DNA from: Apricaphanius iberus
Taxonomy: Eukaryota; Chordata; Actinopteri; Cyprinodontiformes; Aphaniidae
Direction of reading: 5' to 3'
Length of the DNA: 64,000 bases
Assembly: GCA_028564705.1 (NCBI GenBank)
Contig: JAPXFQ010001301.1
Location: 682,001 to 746,000 of the forward strand
Part shown: piece after piece, positions 11,843-22,830 of the stretch
How positions within the stretch are numbered: the stretch's first letter is position 1
Layout: every line of letters starts with the position of its first letter
Notes under the pieces: model-generated
What the model was told of the DNA's origin: nothing
Seen by the model: the letters and a program-made list of their open reading frames with translations, nothing else
The model's database searches: none
Translations under genes and position numbers: made by a program

Positions 11843-12409
11843 GTGGCATATCTACGGACAGAAGGTGCTGCTGAGAAAGTGGAAGTCTCTTTCCAAACTA
11901 CTAGCTCCAGGGCAGCCCCTAAACGTCAGTTATCCATGCCACGTCTGGAACTATGCGCAGCGTTGACTGGAGCTGAACTTGCTAGCCTGCTGATCAAAGA
12001 CCTCACCCTACCACTATTCAGAATGGTGTTGTGGACAGACTCCACAACTGTTCTAACATGGATCCAGTCAGATTCCTGCCACTGCAAGGTATTCGTAGGA
12101 GCTCGGATAGCTGAAATCCAGGAACTGACAGACAGTCAGTTCCTGGATTTGGCAACTGACAGACAGTCTTGGCGATATGTTGCAACATCTGACAACCCAG
12201 CAGATGATCTGACCGGGGGTAAAAGGCTGCAAGATCTCACGCGGCAGTCTCAGTGGGCATGTGGACCCTCATTTTTGCAGTTACATCAGGATCAATGGCC
12301 AGAGCAACCAATTACGCCGCGTGTAGACATCAACAAGGAGCAGCGCAGAGCAGCAATATGTTTAGTTGTATCAGCTAAATCTACTCCTCTCCCTGATGCA
12401 GTTTACTAG
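11843..12409 (+). pseudogene. BEL/Pao RNase H region with a small internal duplication
   Basis: A 188-codon open frame contains APKRQLSMPRLELCAAL, then VLWTDSTTVLTWIQSDSC, then VFVGARIAEIQELTD and SDNPADDLTGGK. These are the conserved RNase H blocks of BEL/Pao elements, with the Glu of RLEL and the Asp of WTDS as metal ligands. The bases ACTGACAGACAGTC occur twice (about 12124 and 12152), inserting about ten extra residues between IQELTD and SWRYV. The insertion keeps the frame. The domain removes RNA from the RNA-DNA hybrid during replication. Confidence 0.8.
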
Positions 12410-12573
12410 TTTTAACAAAAAGCCTGTTATATTATTATACTTATTCATGGGAGACCGTCAGGCACCATTGCGGGATAGCTGATGAAAACTGTACAGCAGA
12501 AAACTATAGAGAGGCTGAACTCACTCTCCTGAAATCTGTTCAAAGAGATAGTTTCCCAAAAGAGATCCAGTGT

Positions 12574-13820
12574 TTGACAGCTGGAAAACCAGTTCACTCC
12601 TCCAGCCGTTTAATCACCCTGGCACCAAAATTTGATGAGTCACTGCAACTTATTAGAGTAGGGGGTCGACTAAGACGTTGTCATGAACTGGAAGCAACAG
12701 TGACTCATCCAATAGTATTAGACCCTAAACATCCTGTCACCAAACTACTCATTCGGCAGGCTGACAGTGATTTAAAACACCCAGGAGATGAGAGATTCTT
12801 TGCAGAGTTGAGAAGAAAATATTGGATTCTACGGGGTTGTGAGGCTGTGAGAAGGGAACAGCGCTCCTGCACTGATGGAGAGCCAAAGATGGAGAGCCAA
12901 ACCCATCAACCCAAAAATGTCAGACCTTCCCCTTCTACGGCTTCGATTGTATCAGCCAGCCTTCTTCTCCAAAGGGGTCGACTGCTTTGGCCCTATGCAA
13001 GTGAAATTTGGTTGGAGAAATGAAAAACGCTGGGGGCTACTCTTCAAATGCTTAACTACTCGTGAGATTCACATTGAGGTTCTGTCTAGCATCAACACCG
13101 ACTCGTTTCTAATGGCTCTAAGGAGATTTGTCTCTCGTCGTGCGGAAACCAATTGAGATACACTGTGACCAGGGTACTAATTTCCGTGGAGGAGACAGGG
13201 AGCTCCAGGAAGCATTCAATGCCCTACATCCCTCTTTACAAGCTAGGTTAGCAGAGTATCAGATCAAGTTCAGATTTAATCCTCCAAGTGCTCCCCACTT
13301 TGGTGGATCCTGGGAGCGGGAGATTAGGTCTATTAAGGCAGCTCTAACCTGCACATTAAGCTCCAGGTAGTAAATGAGGAAATCCTGCAAACAGTGCTGA
13401 TTGAGATTGAGGGAATGCTCAGCTCAAAACCTCTGGGGTACGTATCATAAGATGTGGCTGACCCTGACCTTGTCACCCCAAATTTATTGCTGATGGGGCG
13501 GCTAGACCCTTCTTTACTCCAAGTGATATACCACGACTCACAGCTCATTGGACGATGACATTGGAGGACCTGCATAGTGCTATCTGATCGCTTTTGGACA
13601 CATTTCATACGCCATCATCTACTTATGCTGCAGAAATGGTCAAAGTGGCAGAAAGACACTTCCCCTATCTAGCTGGGTACTGTGGTGATGCTAATAGATC
13701 CCCAACTTCCAAGAGCATCGTGGCCAATTGGAAAAATCATTTAAGTATTCCCAGGAGCTGATCAAGGTAAAGGGCCGTACGTTCATACGACCAGTGAGCC
13801 GCCTTATTCGACAGCCTGCA
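12574..13820 (+). pseudogene. BEL/Pao integrase remnant
   Basis: Three overlapping frames cover an integrase. The zinc-binding part includes LKHPGDERFFAELRRKYWIL. The catalytic core has its first Asp in FFSKGVDCFGP, the second in EIHCDQGTNFRGG, and the Glu in APHFGGSWEREIRSIKAAL, so all three DDE residues are visible. Frameshifts occur between the zinc region and the core and again near 13130. A broken C-terminal tail runs to about 13820 (LLMGRLDPSLL, DRFWTHF and FIRPVSRLI in different frames, with stops). Integrase would insert the cDNA; this copy cannot make it. Confidence 0.8.
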
Positions 13821-13867
13821 GTACCAGACTCAGATTGACTATAAATTTCCTGCTGCAAACTTACAGA

Positions 13868-14618
13868 TGCTCTGAAGACAGGACTTTGATGCTGTTTGTA
13901 GCCTTGCAACTAGGAGGTGCGGCCGTTTTATGAGTAATGTTCATTTGGGATGTTAATGGTGGCAGGTGAAGCAGTGTAAATAGCAGAAGTAATTCTTTGA
14001 GTTAGCTTTTGTGACTTTTCCAAGTGTGTGCGTCCAAAAGGCTGGTGAGTGAATATATTTTATGCATGAGAAGAAAGATAGTTTGTTACGTTATTGTTCT
14101 GAATATTTTCTTTTGCTCGTTATCCCTAGCAGAAGATATTGCTAACCAAGCTAAGTTTTCATTTAATATATTGATTTTGTATATGTTTAGCTACCTTCTT
14201 TGCTTCATTTGTCATCAGAAATGAATGAAATACAAGACCTGACTTATGAAAGATAATTTAGTTTCTTTATAATTTAATATTACTTGAGTTAAAAGATTAG
14301 CCTTCCAGCCTAGCAGGAAGACCTATAAAGGAAGGCCTATGAGACTAGTATATTAATGTAATATGTTAATTAGCCTATAGAAAGGATTACTGATGTCTAT
14401 ATTAGTCTGTAATATATGTTCTGTTTGTTTATTCTGTTTGTAGAACCACACAATACATATGCATACATTTATACCTTTTTCAAATCTGCCTAATAAAGAG
14501 CAAGACAATCATCACCTGGCCTTATCATTTCGTTGAGGGTCATAAAGGCATTTAACCAGTGCAGACCCTGCGATCACCACCATAGGAAACCGAACCCTAC
14601 CATAATAACATTGTAACA
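13868..14618 (+). mobile_element. BEL/Pao retrotransposon, 3' LTR
   Basis: It is 751 bp, starting TGCTCTGAAGACAGGACT and ending TTGTAACA, followed by the AGGAT target duplication (14619-14623). By eye it differs from the 5' LTR at roughly 45 positions plus a 2-bp gap, near 6%. No clear polypurine tract precedes it. Confidence 0.9.
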
Positions 14619-14623
14619 AGGAT

Positions 14624-15169
14624 ACTTGTAAAAGAAGAACTGCTAATGGTTTAAAATAAATTAAACCAGTAAGTTAAAGTATGCAGAAAGAAATTAAAGG
14701 AAATATCACATTAATTTCAAATGGATCAAATAATTGAGAAGCCCATACAGATGACAAAACTTTGACAAAACTTTCTCAGCATTCTACAAAGTGTCTCTTT
14801 TTGTTATCTATATTCTGATTGTCCAGTGAAACTACCTCCTGATTGTTTATTGCTGACTACTGAAGTGACACTTCCTCTTATCTTTGATCATGTCTGAAAT
14901 CATCTGTATGATGCAATGATTGGTCAGAAGCTGATTCAATAGGGTGAGGCTGATCACTATATGTACCCATGCAGGGGCGCTGCTAAGAATTTTGGGCCCC
15001 ATGGCAGGAATCTTGGCAGGGCCCCAAGCACCGGTGAGATTTTTTTCATATTAATTTACATAAAATCATGCACTTAATGGTATTTTTACTATCATTCTCA
15101 TATATTTAAGTCAATCAGACTTTATGTGAATCATATATAACTGCTTCTGTACTGCTAGACCACCTTAAA
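14624..15169. other. Intron, no gene seen
   Basis: AT-rich intronic sequence without recognisable coding. At about 14974-15035 there is a short GC-rich stretch with repeated GGGCCCC and GGCAGG words that looks like a scrap of a dispersed repeat. Confidence 0.5.
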
Positions 15170-15920
15170 TTCATTGTTTTGTGCTTGCACTAGCAATGTA
15201 AGTGGATTAAAAATTATTCACTCTTATTTTTGCAAATTTTTTGAAAAGTGGTATTGGACAGATGGTAAAACGCAATCAGGATTTATAAAAGATAGGTCTA
15301 TGATTAATAAAATAAGATTAGTCCTTGATTTAGTAGATTATAATTCTTTGAAGATAAGGGTTTCATTTTAATTTTTGGATCTTTACGTAGCATTTGATTC
15401 TGTTGAACATATATTTATTATAAAAACTTCAGAATAGTTTGGATTCTGTACAGAGTTTATTAAAGCGATACATATAATGTATAAGGATATAAATAGCTCG
15501 GTTTCTCTCCCCCAAGGAACACCTAAAGGATTCACTATCAATCATGGAATCCGGCAGGGCTGTCTTTTTTCTACCTAATTATTTATTTTAGCTGCTGAGT
15601 TATTAGCTATATATCTAAAAAAAAAAATAACAGTCCAGATCCCTTTAGGAATAACAAAACTTGAATATTTTCTAAAGCACTGGGATTCTATTTACATTTT
15701 AAAAATGTGAGCTTATGTCAATACATGATATGGAGCAAACTGACTTATATGGGATTCCAGTTAAAATTAGGTAACATCTTTGGGAATGATTATAACTAAA
15801 GATACTAAAACCAGAGAAGACTTAAATATTTTACCTGTAATAAAAAAGTAAATCTATACTCAACTCCTGGTTGCAGGCAACTCCTTGCAGGCAGAAACTC
15901 GGATAGAAATCCTCTGCCAG
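15170..15920 (+). pseudogene. L1-like LINE reverse transcriptase remnant
   Basis: Fragments in several frames resemble an L1-clade (Tx1/Swimmer type) reverse transcriptase: QSGFIKDRSMINKIRLVLDL at about 15277-15336, then FLSPKEHLKDS/SLPQGTPKGFTINHGIRQGC at about 15503-15560, followed by a decayed AAELLAIYLKK stretch. Many stops and frameshifts show an old copy. The 5' part and the 3' tail were not found. Confidence 0.65.
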
Positions 15921-17639
15921 CTACTGTACAAACTACTTTGAGCCTTTTGGGAGGTTTCAGTGCATCTCTTGAAGATGATGTGGAATTATGTTACTATACG
16001 ATCCCCTATGTTGTCAAATACAGTATGATCCATTTCTTCCAACCACCCTTTACAGAATACTTTCATATTATCTGATCCAAAATGTTTGCAAACTAAATTG
16101 AAACAGCGCAAAATCCTTTGTAGAAATGATCACATTATTATTCACATGATAAATATTCAAAATAGCTTTATTAAAATGCAAATAGTTTTAGGAAAAGTCA
16201 GGGACCAACAAGGCTTCATTACTTAATTTGACAAAGTTATTTAATATGCATATTTCAAAAGGGTCAAAATGACTGCCTTGGACATTCTAATGTTTAAGTG
16301 TTTTTGACTGTTCAATAATGATCAAGACCTCATTTTGACAGAGGCAAGGTCAACCGATAGTCAATATAACATCTTATGTTTGACCGCATTTATAAGTTAA
16401 CATAGAAAAAAAAAAGGGGGGGTGGGGGTTCTTGAGCTAATGTGGATAAATTTGAGCAAAGCTGCTGTATCACATCACCATGATGTGAAGATCTACAGAG
16501 CCACTCCGCTAATGAGTTAGCACTAATTTAAGTCAGAAAACATGACCTTAACTGAATAATGCGCACTTTAATGCAGCGGTAACTCACTACGAAATGTGCT
16601 GAAACCATTTAGTGAACCAAAACGCATAAACAACCATAATGCCGTGGTTTTATACTCTTTGCATCTCGACATAGGGGCTGCTAGCTATCAGCAACACCGA
16701 GCTGACAGCCGAAGCAGATGTGGGAATCTCTATGGAGCGCTTCTGAACAAGTTTACAAGTACAGTCAAAACAAAGAATTAAACTGACAGCGTGTCAGTTG
16801 GTAAACCATCAAACTATTTTCCTGGCACTGTATTGCATTATCATGCCCAAATGACCCAGGAGCAAGCATTTATTTCTTACCAATCCAGTAGCAACGTGGC
16901 TAGTTCAGCATCCATACATTCTTCTGTATCTCACAGTGCCTGACACACAAAACTGAAAAGTTGTAACACTGGGTTTTAGAAGCTAAACCTACTTTGACCT
17001 AAATTAAGCAACAGTTTTACAGAAAAGATCTTCCACAGTAGTGAAGGGAAGGAATTGTTCACGTAGGCGAAGCGTGCTGTACACATTTCGCATGTGCCGC
17101 TGCCAGTGTCAGACGATACCATTCAGTAAGGGAGAGGGGTGAAATGATAATATCATACATAATTCGAGAATTTTTTTATATCGAACCCCAACCATATATA
17201 ATTTGCTTTTTTTAACAGATCAAATGAAAGTATTCATTTAAAAAACGTACACAAGACAATACACATTGATAGCCCTCAAAGGGCACCCTGTCTGTGCCGG
17301 GCCTTCAGAATCGTCCTAACCTTCCCCCCCCGATGGCGCCCATGTACCCATGCATCTGTGCTGAAGCTTCGGGGTTCTCACTAGGAGGCCCTCCGTGCAC
17401 GTAAAATAAACTAGGTACGAATAAGGCTGACACTTCGTTTTATTCTCTTATCCGAGGCCTCTCAGAGATCCAGATTTCTATCACACAAAGACACAAAAAT
17501 AAATAATAAAGTACTATGGAATACTATGGACAAAGTACTTGGAAAAGAGAAAAATATCTGTTGTCATCCGCATCTTAAAATTGATGGTGTCATAAATAAT
17601 AGTTTCGATGTTGCTATGAAATTTAATTTCCATTTTATT
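15921..17639. other. Intron, no gene seen
   Basis: No coding similarity recognised. A G-rich run follows an A-run near 16405-16430, and a GC-richer block lies at 17280-17400. Both look like scraps of unidentified repeats. Confidence 0.45.
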
Positions 17640-19318
17640 AATTTAGTTTGTACATTAGTACAGCCTCTGATGTGATTAGGCAGACAGGTAGGGGCATACT
17701 TGGTGTGTCATCTAGTGGGAGGAAAGTAGATAAGGACAGTTGATGGTGGAACAATGAAGTCCAGGAATATATACAGACAAAGAAGTTAGCTAAGAAGGAA
17801 TGAGACACTGAGAGGACAGAGGAAAACAGACAGGAGGACAGGGAGATGCATCGCATGGTGAAAGTAGAGGTGGCAAAGGTCAAAAAGAGGGAATATGATG
17901 ACCTTTATGCGAGTTTGGATAGTAAGGAGGAATAGAATGATTTGTATAGGTTGGCAGAGAGACAGAGATGGAAAGGATGTGCAACAGGTAAGGGTGATCA
18001 AGGATAGAGATGGAGATGTACTGACTTGTGCCAAGAGTGTGATAGGAAGATGGAAAGAGCACTTTGAAGAGCTGATGAATGAGGAAAATGAGAGAGAATG
18101 TAGAGTAGAAGAGGTGACTGTTGTAAATCAGGAAGTAGCTGAAATTAATAAAGATGAGGTGAGGGAAGTTTTTAAGAGGATGAAGACAGGGAAGGCAGTT
18201 GGTCCTGATGACATACCTGTGGAGGTATGGAGTTTTCTATGATAGGTCGCAGATCTTTTGACTAGGTTCTTCAACAAGACCTTGAAAACTGAGAAGATGC
18301 CTGATGAATGGAGCTAAAGTATTCTAGTGCCGATTTTTAAGAACTAGGGAGATGTAGAGAACTTTGAGAACTACAGAGGAATAAAATTAATGATTCATAC
18401 AATGAAGCAGTGGGAACAAGTGGGAAAAGCTAGGCTTCGGTCAGAGGTGAGCATTTGAGAGCAGCAGTACGGTTTCATGCCAACAAAGAGTAGTACAGAT
18501 AGAAATTTTGCTTTAAGGATACTGATGGACAAGTACAGAGACGGTCATAGGGAGCTGCATTATGGCTTTGTAGATTTAGAGAGAGCATATGAAATAGTGC
18601 CAGGAGAACAGCTGTGGTTTTGCACGAAGCAGTCTGGAGCGGCAGAGAAGTATGTTAGAGTGGTTCATGATGTGTATGAGTGGTTTGAGACATCGGTGAG
18701 GTGTGCTGTGGGAGTGACAGAGGAGTTCAAGGTGGAGGTCGAACTACATCAAGAATCGGCTCTGAGTCCCTTCTTGTTTGCTTTTGTGATCGACAGGCTG
18801 ACAGATGAGGTTAGACAGGAGTCTCCATGGACTATAATGTTTGCAGATGACATTGTAGTTTGTAGTGAAAAATGAAGATGAGAAGATTTGCAGCAAGACA
18901 AAATACATGTGTGTAAAAGAGAAAGACACAATTGGAATGGTGAAGTTACAGGGAGTGGAAGTAAAGAAAGTAAAGGACTTTTAGTACTTAGGGTCAACGG
19001 TACAAAGCAATGGATAGTTTGGAAAAGAGGTGAAGAAGCTCGTTGGAATGGGCAGAGAAAATTGTCAGGTGTTATGTGTGATAAAAAGGGTTTCAGATAG
19101 AATGAGGGGAAAGGTGTACAAGACCAGCGATGTTGTATGGTCTAGAGTGCAAATGAGGAAGACAGGAAGCAGACTTGGAGGTTGCAGAACTCAAGATGTT
19201 AAGGTTCTCCTTGGGAGTGACAAGAATGGATAGGATTAGGAATGAGTACATCAGAGGGACAGCTCATGTTGGATGTTTTGGAGATAAAGCCAGGGAGGCC
19301 AAACTGAGATAGTTTGGA
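17640..19318 (+). pseudogene. RTE-type LINE, 5'-truncated, decayed
   Basis: Plus-strand fragments follow the order of the RTE polyprotein common in fish. After the endonuclease end come a WWN-EVQEYIQTKKLAKKE linker (about 17750) and AERQRDRDGKDVQQVR-like and GRWKEHFEELMNEENERE blocks. The reverse transcriptase gives KAVGPDDIPVEVW (about 18200), FMPTKSSTDRNFALRILMDK, and FADDIVVCSE (about 18840) with both catalytic Asp present. The C-terminal part gives DRIRNEYIRGTAHVG near 19220. Stops and frameshifts break it into at least four frames. It ends abruptly at 19318 against a different repeat. Confidence 0.8.
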
Positions 19319-19440
19319 CTAGGGTTGTCACAGTACCAAAATTTCAGTATACGATACTGATACCAGTGAACATCCTAGGTTCTCGGTACCAATTCCTGTA
19401 CCAAACCAACGTTTAATTTAGACTAAATTTACCAATAAAA
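19319..19440. repeat. Fragment of a dispersed repeat (GTTGTCACAGTACCAAAAT type)
   Basis: The RTE sequence is cut at 19318, and a stretch rich in GGTACC/GATAC words begins (TAGGGTTGTCACAGTACC, ATACGATACTGATACCAG). I recognise this as the end of a common fish non-autonomous DNA repeat but cannot name the family. No matching opposite end was found. Confidence 0.4.
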
Positions 19441-20819
19441 ACTCATAATTCTCTGTACCAAAGCAAAACACAAAAACATGATAGCTGAACAACGCACTAT
19501 TTTTATTAATAAAACTGGTATATTGGGTTGAACTGATGGAGCATTTGTTGGAAGCCACATTTGTGAGCATTATGAGCATTTGGAATTGAAATCATTTGAA
19601 AATACTGAATATAAAACATTTGATTTGGAAGATGAATTAGATTCTGATGATTCATTTTTTTTATCTTTGAATAAAATTAATTGCAACTACTACACTCAAA
19701 AAAGACTTGCTGGGTGAACATAATAAAATTATGTAAATCATTTCCACCCAACTGATTTGAGCGGATTTAGCAATAAAGAATTTTCTTGAGTCAACTAAAT
19801 GTAAACATGTTGGGTCAACCTAAGACATTTAGGTTGTTATAAGGAACAAAAATAAACAGCAAGGGATTATTCAGTTATACAATTCCTTCACTTTTTTTCA
19901 CAACATAAAGGGAATTGGCAGGTCTTTATATTATTATAACTTTTTTGTTAACACTGGAGATGAAGTCATGTATGTTATCATATACAAGTTTCCTGAGTTA
20001 TGTGTAGCAAATTGGTTGGTGCAGTCTTTTTAACAAATGATGTTAACATCTAATTCGAATGCAAAAAATACAACATATTTAAATCAAAATTTAAAGTTGT
20101 GCACGCAGGGAATTTTTAAAACTTATAATCATTAATACCTAGGAAAATCATTATTGAAATTAATAATTAAATTCCCATAATTATTAACACTACAAGTTTG
20201 GTCTTGGGGAACTTTACAAACAGAAAATAAATCTAATAAGACATTTAAAGTAAGTTTAGTTGATGACGCATTCCAACTGATCTTAATTATCAATGTAGTC
20301 AATTTCAGTTTATTTTTTACATTAGTTAAAAGGTTTTCTATTTACAGCAGGCCTCAAGGTCCAGTGTCCTGCAGGTTTTACATCTGCCCTTGTGTCCAAC
20401 ACAGCTGATTTAAAAAACTAAATTATCTTCTCAACATGTCTTCCAGTTTTCCAGAGCCCTGATAATGAACCACTCATTTGATTAATCTGTGTTAAATATG
20501 GAGGACATTAGCCCTTAAAGCCTAACACTGCATCAAGTGGCAGCGTTTCCTCCTCCTTGGTGAGAATGTAGTAATAGTGGACAGTCTTTTATTTTGTAGC
20601 AATCCCTCATACTGATCATATATGTAGTGACAGCATATGAAATGAGATTTAACTAAGTCAAAAATTACCAAGTCTACAAGAAAGATGCTGCACTCTTGAA
20701 ATTGCAAAAAAATTGAGGTGTGCTCACAGATCCATGAAATCCTTGCAAATAGTTTATCGTTGCAAGAAAATAATAGCAAGAATTAAGTCATATTCTGTAT
20801 CCGCAACCTACCCAGAGGA
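19441..20819. other. Intron, no gene seen
   Basis: AT-rich. A stretch starting near 19690 (TACACTCAAAAAAGACTTGC) looks like the terminus of a non-autonomous DNA transposon, but its partner end was not found. A short piece at about 20590-20635 resembles the dispersed repeat at 46326-46590. Confidence 0.4.
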
Positions 20820-21240
20820 CCAAGAAGTGCAAGATGTTAAGAGCTCAGAGACATGGCCAAAGTAAGCAAGGCTGAAACCTGACCACCACTGAACAAGACA
20901 CATCAGTTGAAACGTCTGGACTAGGCCAAAAATAGCTGGAGACAGTTTTTCCAAAGTTTTTACGGACTGATAAATCCACCTAAGCTCTCCACAAGGAGAC
21001 CCCCATGGTAACTCTTGGAGGAACTGCTGACATAATTTGACTGGATAGGATCATGGGTGGATACAACTAGAAATGCCGCTCTTCGTGGAAGAACAAGAAG
21101 ATTGTAAAATTGCTGTAATAAATGAACATTAAGTTCCATCTGCAGTTTGCTACAGGTCATGTAGTGGACAGGAAGCATGTGGATTACAGTGTAGTCAAGT
21201 AAAACTAACAATAAACTTCTTGGCCAATGTGAAAAATTCT
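20820..21240 (+). mobile_element. Possible Tc1/mariner-like fragment
   Basis: The stretch around 20870-20985 (AAACCTGACCACCACTGAAC, then GTTGAAACGTCTGGACTAGG and ACGGACTGATAAA) resembles the middle of a fish Tc1-like transposase gene as I recall it. The reading frame is destroyed and no terminal repeats were found. Confidence 0.35.
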
Positions 21241-21389
21241 ACATGTTAAAGAAAATGGAAATCCTGAACACACAACGTCTAACCAGGAACTTGAGGGTTG
21301 CAGCAACATACTGTGAGAAAACTGGTCAGTGTTGATGGGTAGATGGAGGTAGCAGCAAATGCTGTAAAAGACATGAGAGTGGTTCACCG

Positions 21390-22830
21390 TTCGTTAGAAC
21401 TACATCCCTAAAAGTGCTTAAATAGAAGGCCACTGGGCTTCTTCAGTTGTACTAAAGATGAGAAGTGAAATGAGTTCAAGAAACAAGAAAACAAGTTCAG
21501 TTGCCTTCTACTTAAGCATGTAGGATTGTCATGTCCTTGTTGACTGAGGCTACGTCCACACTAAGCCGATAAGGTTATACGGGGAGTTAGATGCCTAATG
21601 TTATCCACTCAACACGAGCATTTACGCCCCGTTTAAGGTCCGTTTAAGGTCCCATGATTGCGCAATTCCATACCGACCTGTGAAAATACTGGGCATGCGC
21701 GAAAAGACGCATGAAACACGCGTATATTCTACGTGACGCCAGCGCCTACATAATATATACAAGAAGCTCTAGAGCACAGTACATATCTGCTTGTCCCGTT
21801 AACCGAAGAGAACAATAGCTGCTCAGAAGAAAAGAGAGTTTTTGATGTGGACAGACGACGAGATCGATTTATTACTCTTCGCTGTTGTCTTTCTCTGTAG
21901 TGTCGTATTGTTATTGATGCAGCATTCAGTCATGCCACTTCCTTTCATTATCCGGGGAACCTGTCCACACTAGCTCTTTTAGCCGTTGAATTAAGATTTA
22001 CACGGCTCTCTTACTCGGCTAATAGTCATCCGGCCACAGACCTTAAACGACGCCGGGTTAGTGTGGACGATAGGGGGGTGTAGACTAAATAATTATACGT
22101 TTAAGGCATTATCTGGCTTAGTGTGGACGTGGCCTGAGAATGTAAACCAACTTTCAGAGACTACCAAAGTAATTTATCAGACAATGGTCTATGGGAGAAA
22201 TCAAGTTTATAAACTATGGCTCTCTATTGTTGTTTAAATGAGCCGAGACTACTTTTGGTCAACCACCTCCCCATCCCCTGGTGGGTCATTGGTCTCCATT
22301 GAAAGGGAGTTGTTGTGTTGATTAGATGCAGGCCTGTGCGACCTAAGCTGAAACTGTTTCGGTATGCGATTTAAAGCTGCACTGTATGTATTGGACAATT
22401 GAAACCTAAGACCCCCACCACTATTCAAAGTAGGTTTTTCAGGTTTAACATAGATGGCTTCCTTCACTCCTCTCTCAAACCATCTACCTTCCCTGTCTAA
22501 AATGTGTACTTTTTCATTTTCAAAGGTGTGTCCCTTGTCCTTCAGATTTATAGGTGGACAACAGAGTCTTGCCCTTAACCGATGGCCCTCCTGTATGCTG
22601 CCATTCGTTTGTGTAATTGTTGTTTTGTTTCCCCAATGTGATGTTCTGTTTGGGTGTTTTGTCTTTTGGATGGACCAATTTCTGTCTGAGGGTGTTGTTG
22701 GGTTTGAAGTTCACTGGTATGTTGTGTTTGGAAAGGATTCTTCTAAGTTTCTCTGAGACTCCTGCCATCTATGGTATGCGCCTGTTGGCTTTTTCTTGAC
22801 TGGTAGCTGCTTTGGTAGCTTTTTCAGTCT
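21390..22830 (-). mobile_element. Penelope-like element fragment, split by a Harbinger MITE
   Basis: Minus-strand coding at about 22830-22249 reads SEKLRRILSKHNIPVNFKP, then NTLRQKLVHPKDKTP, and after a frameshift GVKEAIYVKPEKPTLNSGGG. This is the reverse transcriptase C-terminus and GIY-YIG endonuclease region of Penelope-like elements. The GIY-YIG core between these blocks is frameshifted and partly unreadable. Sequence at 21400-21530, read on the minus strand (ACTGAAGAAGCCCAGTGGCC and a later CAAGAAACAAGAAAAC), resembles the 3' non-coding part of the same elements. The insertion at 21548-22134 separates the two parts. Outer boundaries are approximate. Confidence 0.7.
21548..22134. mobile_element. 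PIF/Harbinger-type MITE with decayed SANT/Myb coding
   Basis: The element starts GGCTACGTCCACACTAAGCC and ends with its near-exact inverted copy (GGCCACGTCCACACTAAGCC on the opposite strand). A 3-bp TGA flanks both ends (21545-21547 and 22135-22137), fitting Harbinger-type 3-bp target duplications. It is 587 bp. Inside, at about 21846, plus-strand codons read MWTDDEIDLLLFA, which resembles the start of the Myb/SANT-like DNA-binding protein of Harbinger elements, and then breaks down. The nuclease gene is absent. It sits inside the Penelope-like element. Confidence 0.8.
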
